Source: Amorphus orientalis
GTDB lineage: Bacteria > Pseudomonadota > Alphaproteobacteria > Rhizobiales > Amorphaceae
Assembly (NCBI RefSeq): GCF_030814015.1
Contig: NZ_JAUSUL010000001.1
Span: forward strand, 400,001 to 464,000
DNA: 64,000 bases
Direction: 5' to 3'
Every line of letters starts with the position of its first letter. Position 1 is the stretch's first letter. Shown here piece after piece: positions 58,245 through 64,000 of the stretch. The notes beneath the pieces are model-generated. The model worked only from the letters and a program-made list of their open reading frames with translations, was not told the DNA's origin and ran no database searches. A program made the position numbers and the translations under genes.

Positions 58245-59003
58245 ATGCACCGCCGCTCGTATCAGTATCTGGGCCCGATCGCGCTCGGTCTCGCCGTGCT
58301 CGCATCGCCGGCCTGGGCCGCCGACGCGGACCAGACGGCCGAGACCGGTCTGCAGCATACCGACGACATCCTGCCCGACGAGGTGGAACGCCGCGGCGCC
58401 TATGTCCGCCTCGACGTGGGCGGGGCCTTCTCGCCGTCTCCGGGCGTGTCGATCGTGGCCGCGCCGGCCGGGCTCACCGCCACCGAGGGCGGCTCCATCG
58501 ACGGCCAGGTCACCTTCGGCGGCGGCGTCGGCTACCGGTTTTCCAACTGGTTCCGCAGCGACGTGACCGTCAGCCACACGCCGGGCCGGAATTTCAGCGC
58601 GGCGGCGACCGACGGCGCCGGAGCGGCAGGTACCGTGTCCGGATCGACGTCGACGACCGCCGTGCTCGCCAACGCCTATGCCGAGTTCGTGCCGGAAAGC
58701 TGGATCCGCCCCTATGCCGGCGGCGGTCTGGGCATCGCCAACGTGTCGGTCGAGTCCGTCAGCGGGCTTGCCGCGGGCGGCGGGGGGCAGTCCTATCCCG
58801 ACCGGTCCCAGTGGGGCTTCGCCTGGTCTCTGGCCGCCGGCGTGACCATGGACGTGTCGGAGCGGATCGAGCTGGACGCCGGCTACCGCTACGTCAATCT
58901 CGGCTCGGCGGAAAGCGGACGCGCCGCCGACGGAAGCCACATCTCCCTGGACCGGCTGGAGGATCACGAATTCCGGCTGGGCGTGCGGTTCCTGTTCCGT
59001 TAG
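58245..59003 (+). CDS. Outer-membrane beta-barrel protein (Omp25/porin-like)
   Basis: A 252-residue exported protein. The signal peptide is about residues 1-26 (ending ASPAWAAD). The rest is alternating beta strand with GAYVRLDVGGAFS, FGGGVGYRFSNWFRSDVTVS, NAYAEFVPESWIRPYAGGGL and a closing LGVRFLFR, as in the eight-stranded OmpA-like/Omp25 family of Rhizobiales. Loop regions are Gly/Ser/Thr-rich. The ATG at 58245 follows GGAGG. A surface or adhesion role is possible but not visible. The upstream CtrA box suggests cell-cycle control. Confidence 0.85.
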   Translation: MHRRSYQYLGPIALGLAVLASPAWAADADQTAETGLQHTDDILPDEVERRGAYVRLDVGGAFSPSPGVSIVAAPAGLTATEGGSIDGQVTFGGGVGYRFSNWFRSDVTVSHTPGRNFSAAATDGAGAAGTVSGSTSTTAVLANAYAEFVPESWIRPYAGGGLGIANVSVESVSGLAAGGGGQSYPDRSQWGFAWSLAAGVTMDVSERIELDAGYRYVNLGSAESGRAADGSHISLDRLEDHEFRLGVRFLFR

Positions 59004-59272
59004 GGCCGGCCCCGGTCCGAACGCAAGACATTGCTCACGTAATCGATCGCCGAACCGATCCCTGACGGACCCGGTTCCCGTTTCCTTTTCCTCAATTGGT
59101 CAAAGGTCTTGGCAGTCTTCGCCCGGCAGGGTTAGGCTCGGGATCGGAGTTCGGGTCGACGTCCTTGGGGGGAGACGGTTTGCGCGGGATCGCGCGCGGG
59201 ACCGGTCCACAGCCCTCCCGATGATGCAGCCTCTCCGCGCCTGACCGATTTCCCGCGCAAGAGGACCGACGC

Positions 59273-60715
59273 ATGTCAGCCATCATCGACTTCGTGAACT
59301 CGATCCTCTGGGGCTATGTCCTGGTCTACGGGCTTCTGGCCGTCGGGGTCTTCTTCACGATCCGGCTGGGCTTCGTCCAGTTCCTGCATTTTCCGGAGAT
59401 GTTCCGGGCGGTGCTGGGCACCGGCGAGAGCGACAAGTCGGGCATCACGCCGTTCCAGGCGCTGTGCACCAGCCTCGCCTCGCGGGTCGGCACCGGCAAT
59501 CTCGCCGGCGTCGCCGTCGCGCTGACCCTCGGCGGCCCGGGCGCGATCTTCTGGATGTGGATGGTGGCGCTGGTCGGCATGGCGACCGCCTATTCGGAAT
59601 CGACGCTCGCCCAGCTCTACAAGATCCGCAACGACGAGGGACAGTATCGCGGCGGACCGGCCTTCTATCTCGCCCGGGGGCTGCGCGTTCCGTGGGCCGG
59701 CGCGATCTTCTCGGTCTGCCTGATCCTGTCGTTCGGCCTGGTCTTCAACGCGGTCCAGGCGAACTCGATCGCCGAGGCCATGGAAGGTGCCTTCAACGTG
59801 CCGAAGCTCGGGGTCGGCGTCGTGATCGCGGCGATTTCGGGGATCGTGATCTTCGGCGGCATCCGCCAGATCGCCCGGGTCGCGGAAATCATCGTGCCGT
59901 TCATGGCGGCGGCCTATCTGCTGATGGCGATCGTCATCCTGGTCATGAATTACTCGGCCGTGCCGGACGCGCTGTGGACGATCATCGCCAGTGCCTTCGG
60001 GCTGGAAGAGGCCGCGGGCGGCGTCACCGGCGGCGTCATGGCCGCACTTCTGAACGGCGTGAAGCGGGGCCTTTTCTCCAACGAGGCGGGCATGGGCTCG
60101 GCCCCGAATATCGCCGCCGTCGCCACGCCGGACCCGCACCATCCGTCCTCGCAGGGCTTCGTCCAGGCGCTGGGCGTGTTCATCGACACGATCCTGATCT
60201 GCACCGCGACGGCAATCATGATCCTGTTGTCGGGCGTGCTGGAGCCCGGTTCGGGGATCACCGGGACGGAGCTCACCCAGGACGCGATGGCCTCGCAGGT
60301 CGGCGCGTTCGGTAACTATTTCATCGCCATCGCGATCTTCTTCTTCGCCTTCACCTCGATCATCGGCAACTACTCCTATGCCGAGAACGCCATGACCTTC
60401 CTCGGTCTCGGCCACAAGGTGCCGCTGTCGGTGCTGCGGCTGGCGGTGCTGGCGATGGTGATCTGGGGCGCCGTGCAGAGCGTCGCGACCGTGTTCAACG
60501 CAGCCGACGCCTCCATGGGGCTGATGGCCACGATCAACCTGATCGCGATCTTGCTCCTGTCCGGGACCGTGGTGAAGCTGACACGGGACTATTTCGCCCA
60601 GAAGCGGGAGGGCCAGGTCCCCCGGTTCCACGCGGCGTCCTATCCCGAACTCGCCGGACAGATCGACGAGGAGATCTGGGCCGACCGGCGCGAGACCCCG
60701 ACCCCGCTCCAGTAG
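59273..60715 (+). CDS. Alanine/glycine:cation symporter (AGCS family)
   Basis: A 480-residue inner-membrane transporter with about 11 helices. Family motifs are GVFFTIRLGFVQFLHFPEMF near 26-45, GITPFQALCTSLASRVGTGN near 59-78 and the SNEAGMGSAPNIAA stretch near 270. It takes up alanine or glycine with sodium (or protons). The ATG at 59273 follows GAGGACC. About 50 bases separate it from the next membrane protein on the same strand, so they may be co-transcribed. Confidence 0.93.
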   Translation: MSAIIDFVNSILWGYVLVYGLLAVGVFFTIRLGFVQFLHFPEMFRAVLGTGESDKSGITPFQALCTSLASRVGTGNLAGVAVALTLGGPGAIFWMWMVALVGMATAYSESTLAQLYKIRNDEGQYRGGPAFYLARGLRVPWAGAIFSVCLILSFGLVFNAVQANSIAEAMEGAFNVPKLGVGVVIAAISGIVIFGGIRQIARVAEIIVPFMAAAYLLMAIVILVMNYSAVPDALWTIIASAFGLEEAAGGVTGGVMAALLNGVKRGLFSNEAGMGSAPNIAAVATPDPHHPSSQGFVQALGVFIDTILICTATAIMILLSGVLEPGSGITGTELTQDAMASQVGAFGNYFIAIAIFFFAFTSIIGNYSYAENAMTFLGLGHKVPLSVLRLAVLAMVIWGAVQSVATVFNAADASMGLMATINLIAILLLSGTVVKLTRDYFAQKREGQVPRFHAASYPELAGQIDEEIWADRRETPTPLQ

Positions 60716-60767
60716 CGGGGACACCTCGCGCGCCGCCGGAGGGGGGACGAATCCGGAAGGAAGGCTG

Positions 60768-61358
60768 TTGGAAGCGACCGGATTTCATCCCGAATACTAC
60801 AGCCATGTGCGCATCATCATGGGCATGGTGGTCGGCCTGTCCGTCGCGCGCATCCTCAACCGTCTCGCCCGCTTCGTGCAGCATCCGAACCGTGACGACA
60901 TCTATTCCGTCCACATCGCGTGGTCGTTCTTCCTGATCCTCGCGGTGGTCCATTTCTGGTGGTTCGAGTTCCGCTTCTCCTGGCTCGACCGGTGGACGTT
61001 CGCCGTCTATTTCTTCCTGATCCTGTATGCCTGCATCTATTTCTTTCTCGCGGCGCTGCTCGATCCTGACGAACTGCACGACTACGAGGATTTCGAAACC
61101 TACTTTCATTCGCGGCAGAAATGGTTCTTCAGCCTGCTGGCGCTTCTGTTCGTGATCGACGTGATCGACACCAACCTGAAGGGGGCGGACTATTTCCGCT
61201 CGCTGGGGCCGATCTATCCCCTGCGCCAGGCCATGCTCGCCGCCGGCGCGGTGGCGGCCGTGTGGATCCGCAGCCGCACCTATCACATGATCTATGTGGG
61301 CTTCGCCCTGATCCTGGAGGTGATCTGGGCGATCTATCACTTCGATTCCTGGATCTGA
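60768..61358 (+). CDS. Conserved-looking integral membrane protein, function unknown
   Basis: A 196-residue protein starting at a TTG (60768) behind a good AGGAAGG site. About five membrane helices are seen, rich in aromatic residues: IIMGMVVGLSVARILNRLAR, HIAWSFFLILAVVHFWWFEF, FAVYFFLILYACIYFFLAAL, WFFSLLALLFVIDVI and a pair at the C terminus. Acidic residues cluster in a cytoplasmic or periplasmic loop (LLDPDELHDYEDFETYF). I do not recognise a named family. It lies between an amino-acid symporter and the serine pathway genes. Confidence 0.8.
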   Translation: MEATGFHPEYYSHVRIIMGMVVGLSVARILNRLARFVQHPNRDDIYSVHIAWSFFLILAVVHFWWFEFRFSWLDRWTFAVYFFLILYACIYFFLAALLDPDELHDYEDFETYFHSRQKWFFSLLALLFVIDVIDTNLKGADYFRSLGPIYPLRQAMLAAGAVAAVWIRSRTYHMIYVGFALILEVIWAIYHFDSWI

Positions 61359-61517
61359 CATTCCTTCCGACGCATCAACGGCTTGGGCCGGACGGGCTTG
61401 CCCCTGGCTGGCGTGGCGGCCGCGAAGCGGCTTGCAGAGGCCCCCGACTTCCAGTATCCCCATCGGCGGGACACCCCTCCCCAACGAGGGGCGACTATCT
61501 GGAAGGGTAGCTCCAAA
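61359..61517 (+). promoter_or_regulatory. serC leader RNA with ribosome-site-sequestering helix
   Basis: The 159-base leader has hairpins GCCGC-GAA-GCGGC (61419-61431) and CCCCT-AGGGG (61474-61478 with 61487-61491). A long-range helix CTTCCAG (61448-61454) with CTGGAAG (61499-61505) encloses the second hairpin and covers the GGAAGG ribosome site of serC. Alphaproteobacterial serC genes are known to carry a conserved leader (serC motif). I match it by position and structure, not by a covariance model. Confidence 0.65.
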
Positions 61518-62693
61518 ATGAGCACAATGCAGAAGCCGGACGTGCGTCCGGCCAATCCGAATTTTTCGTCCGGTCCTTGCGCCAAGCGGCCTGGTTGGTC
61601 GCTCGAAGCTCTCAAAGATGCGGCCCTCGGGCGCTCGCATCGCGCCAAGATCGGGAAATCCAAACTCCTTCAGGCGATCGAAGACACGCGCGAGATTCTC
61701 GGCGTGCCGGCCGACTATCGAGTAGGCATCGTCCCGGCGTCCGACACCGGCGCCGTGGAGATGGTCATGTGGTCCGTGCTCGGCGAGCGCGGCGTGGACA
61801 TGGTCGCCTGGGAATCCTTCGGCGAAGGCTGGGTCACCGACGCCCAGAAGCAGCTGAAGCTGGACGACTGCCGGGTCCTGAAGGCGGGCTACGGCGAGAT
61901 CGTCGACTTCTCCGAGATCGATTTCGACCGCGACGTGGTGTTCACCTGGAACGGCACCACCTCCGGCGTCCGCGTGCCGAACGGCGACGCGATCCCGGCC
62001 AACCGCGCCGGCCTCACCATCTGTGACGCCACCTCCGCGGCGTTCGCCCAGGACCTCCCCTTCGACAAGCTCGATGTGGTGACCTTCTCCTGGCAGAAGG
62101 TGCTCGGCGGCGAAGCGGCCCACGGCATGCTGATCCTGTCGCCCCGGGCGGTGGAACGGCTGGAAAACTACACGCCGCCGCGGCCGCTGCCGAAGATCTT
62201 CCGCATGACCAAGGGCGGCAAGCTCAACGAAGGCATCTTCAAGGGCGAGACCATCAACACGCCCTCGATGCTGTGCGTGGAGGACTATCTCGACGCGCTC
62301 GCCTGGTCGCGCTCGATCGGCGGCAAGGAGGGCCTGTTCGCCCGCGCCGACAAGAACGCCGCGGTGCTGGCCGACTGGGTCGCCAGGACCGACTGGGTCG
62401 ACTTCCTGGCCGCCGATCCGGCGATCCGCTCCAACACCTCGGTCTGCCTCAAGATCGTCGATCCGGCGATCGCCGGGCGCTCCGAGGACGAGCAGGGCGC
62501 CTTCGCCAAGGCGATCGTCTCGCGGCTCGACAAGGAAGGCGTCGCCTACGACATCGGCGCCTACCGCGACGCGCCTGCGGGTCTCAGGATCTGGGCCGGC
62601 GCCACCGTCGAGGCCGCCGATCTCCAGGCGCTGACCCACTGGCTCGACTGGGCGTTCGAGGCCGAGAAGGCCGAGTTCCAGAAGGCCGCCTGA
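61518..62693 (+). CDS. serC: Phosphoserine aminotransferase
   Basis: A 391-residue PLP enzyme of serine synthesis converting 3-phosphohydroxypyruvate to phosphoserine; it also serves vitamin B6 synthesis in many bacteria. It belongs to the alphaproteobacterial SerC subtype, beginning [18 protein letters not shown]. The PLP lysine is in [20 protein letters not shown] near residue 195. Other family blocks are [20 protein letters not shown] and [16 protein letters not shown]. The ATG at 61518 lies 11 bases after GGAAGG; upstream sequence is structured leader. serA follows 120 bases downstream. Confidence 0.94.
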   Translation: MSTMQKPDVRPANPNFSSGPCAKRPGWSLEALKDAALGRSHRAKIGKSKLLQAIEDTREILGVPADYRVGIVPASDTGAVEMVMWSVLGERGVDMVAWESFGEGWVTDAQKQLKLDDCRVLKAGYGEIVDFSEIDFDRDVVFTWNGTTSGVRVPNGDAIPANRAGLTICDATSAAFAQDLPFDKLDVVTFSWQKVLGGEAAHGMLILSPRAVERLENYTPPRPLPKIFRMTKGGKLNEGIFKGETINTPSMLCVEDYLDALAWSRSIGGKEGLFARADKNAAVLADWVARTDWVDFLAADPAIRSNTSVCLKIVDPAIAGRSEDEQGAFAKAIVSRLDKEGVAYDIGAYRDAPAGLRIWAGATVEAADLQALTHWLDWAFEAEKAEFQKAA

Positions 62694-62706
62694 GCGGACT
62701 TTCTCC

Positions 62707-62728
62707 GGCCGCCGGTTCGCCGGCGGCC
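62707..62728 (+). other. Strong hairpin between serC and serA
   Basis: GGCCGCCGG (62707-62715) pairs perfectly with CCGGCGGCC (62720-62728) around a TTCG tetraloop, followed by CTTTCTCC. It could be a partial terminator or an RNA-stabilising element that lowers serA relative to serC. Confidence 0.6.
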
Positions 62729-62812
62729 CTTTCTCCGACAGTTCATCTCCCTCGCGCGACCGGGCCTTTCCGCCCGGCCTCCGCTGCGCACGCACATGAA
62801 AGGACGCCCGAC

Positions 62813-64000
62813 ATGGCTCCCAAGGTCCTGATTTCCGACAAGCTTTCGCCCACTGCCGTCGACATCTTCAAGAATCGCGGCATCGAGGTCACCTACGAGC
62901 CGGATCTCGGCAAGGACAAGGACAAGCTGGCTGAGATGATCGGCCAGTTCGACGGCCTCGCCATCCGCTCCGCCACCAAGGTCACCGACAAGCTTCTGGA
63001 GAAGGCCGACAACCTGAAGGTCATCGGCCGCGCCGGCATCGGCGTCGACAATGTCGACGTGCCGACCGCGACCAAGAAGGGCGTGATCGTGATGAACACG
63101 CCGTTCGGCAACTCCATCACGACCGCCGAACATGCGATCGCGATGATGTTCGCCGTCGCCCGCCAGATCCCCGCCGCCGACGTCTCCACCCAGGCCGGCA
63201 AGTGGGAGAAGAACAAGTTCATGGGCACCGAGATCACCAGCAAGACGCTGGGTGTGATCGGCTGCGGTAACATCGGCTCGATCGTGGCCGCCCGGGGCAT
63301 CGGCCTGTCCATGCGCGTGGTTGCGTTCGATCCGTTCCTGTCGGTCGACCGGGCGCTGGAGCTGGGCGTTGAGAAGGTCGAGCTCGACGAGCTGTTCCGC
63401 CGCGCCGACGTGATCACCATGCACACGCCGCTGACGGAGAAGACCCGCAACATCGTCGACGCGGCCGCGATCGCGAAGATGAAGGACGGGGTGATCATCA
63501 TCAACTGCGCCCGCGGCGGTCTCGTCGTCGAGGAAGACCTGCGCGCGGCACTCGATTCCGGCAAGGTTGCGGGCGCGGGCGTGGACGTGTTCGTCGAGGA
63601 ACCGGCCAAGGACAACGTGCTGTTCGGCGCGCCGAACCTGGTCTGCACGCCGCATCTGGGTGCCGCCACCAGCGAGGCCCAGGAGAACGTCGCCCTGCAG
63701 GTCGCCGAGCAGATGGCCGACTATCTGCTGACCGGCGCGGTCACCAACGCCCTCAACATGCCGTCGATCTCGGCGGAAGAGGCGCCGCGGCTCACCCCGT
63801 TCGCCAAGCTCGCCGAGCAGCTCGGCTCGTTCGCCGGCCAGCTCACCGAAAGCGGCCTCAAGGGCGTGCGGCTGGAATACGAGGGCGACGTCGCGGAGAT
63901 GAACACCCGGGCGCTGACCTCTGCCGCGCTGACCGGCCTGATGCGCCCGCTGCTGCAGGACGTGAACGCGGTCTCGGCGCCTGCGATCGCCCGCGAGCGC
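62813..64000 (+). CDS. serA: D-3-phosphoglycerate dehydrogenase, cut by the window end
   Basis: The first 396 residues of SerA, with no stop before the window edge; the full family length is about 525-530. It oxidises 3-phosphoglycerate, the first step of serine synthesis. The NAD-binding motif is GVIGCGNIGS near residue 145. Catalytic residues lie in INCARGGLV and CTPHLGAAT with the active-site histidine. The intervening-domain start (about 310 onward, ALNMPSISAEEAPRLTPFAK) shows this is the long bacterial type with a C-terminal ACT domain expected outside the window. The ATG at 62813 follows AAAGGAC. Confidence 0.95.
   Translation, partial: MAPKVLISDKLSPTAVDIFKNRGIEVTYEPDLGKDKDKLAEMIGQFDGLAIRSATKVTDKLLEKADNLKVIGRAGIGVDNVDVPTATKKGVIVMNTPFGNSITTAEHAIAMMFAVARQIPAADVSTQAGKWEKNKFMGTEITSKTLGVIGCGNIGSIVAARGIGLSMRVVAFDPFLSVDRALELGVEKVELDELFRRADVITMHTPLTEKTRNIVDAAAIAKMKDGVIIINCARGGLVVEEDLRAALDSGKVAGAGVDVFVEEPAKDNVLFGAPNLVCTPHLGAATSEAQENVALQVAEQMADYLLTGAVTNALNMPSISAEEAPRLTPFAKLAEQLGSFAGQLTESGLKGVRLEYEGDVAEMNTRALTSAALTGLMRPLLQDVNAVSAPAIARER

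Overview
This 64-kb window is GC-rich, densely packed chromosomal DNA from an alphaproteobacterium, most likely a member of the Hyphomicrobiales (Rhizobiales). The evidence is the ctrA-chpT-eipA neighbourhood, a CcrM-type GANTC methylase, the smc-dsbA-dciA-mutY order, split b/b' ATP synthase subunits, a SAM-II riboswitch in front of metZ, a serC leader RNA, homospermidine synthase and a complete tol-pal locus. I see no phage, insertion sequence, CRISPR array or rRNA. One tRNA, tRNA-Gly(CCC), is present.

Layout. 1-9.4 kb: a soluble methyl-accepting chemotaxis protein, tRNA-Gly, a bacterial voltage-gated sodium channel, a long-form dCTP deaminase, riboswitch-controlled metZ, a CDP-alcohol phosphotransferase, a small alpha/beta-barrel-like protein, ApaG, a lipid kinase and homospermidine synthase. 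9.6-16.2 kb: tamB and tamA (outer-membrane assembly). 16.8-18.9 kb: a universal stress protein and a BCCT betaine-type transporter. 19.0-25.4 kb: a cell-cycle block with a FliJ-like protein, CtrA, its phosphotransferase ChpT, the CtrA-associated envelope protein EipA, an unrecognised membrane-anchored coiled-coil protein and an HD-GYP protein. 25.5-28.1 kb: the ATP synthase Fo operon. 28.4-36.6 kb: smc, a DsbA-like protein, dciA, mutY, an AT-rich DUF4238 islet gene and ccrM. 36.8-43.4 kb: AMP nucleosidase, two small exported or lipid-carrier-like proteins, the ohr/ohrR peroxide switch, ribF, a MaoC protein and an HAD phosphatase. 43.6-57.9 kb: mutL, ybgC, tolQRAB, pal, cpoB, tilS, ftsH and glmM, with an oppositely oriented flavin oxidoreductase placed between tolB and pal. 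58-64 kb: an outer-membrane beta-barrel gene behind TTAA boxes, an AGCS alanine/glycine symporter, a membrane protein of unknown function, then serC and a serA gene cut by the window end.

How the parts fit. The window holds both CtrA with its phosphodonor ChpT and CcrM, which methylates GANTC. GANTC sites lie upstream of ctrA, between chpT and eipA, and in front of the outer-membrane protein gene at 58245. That last gene also has a canonical TTAA-N7-TTAAC CtrA box. Envelope integrity is a second theme (TamAB, EipA, Tol-Pal, FtsH, GlmM, the porin-like protein).

The observations I find most worth following are: the two-input (CtrA box plus GANTC) promoter of the outer-membrane gene; the repeat-bearing coiled-coil protein inside the ctrA block; the isolated low-GC DUF4238 gene whose stop overlaps ccrM; two copies of a 28-bp palindromic repeat flanking the DUF2092 gene; the SAM-II riboswitch with a visible terminator; and the serC leader whose predicted long-range helix covers the ribosome binding site. 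I did not find a convincing multi-gene system that is wholly new. All calls are from reading the sequence; no database search was run.
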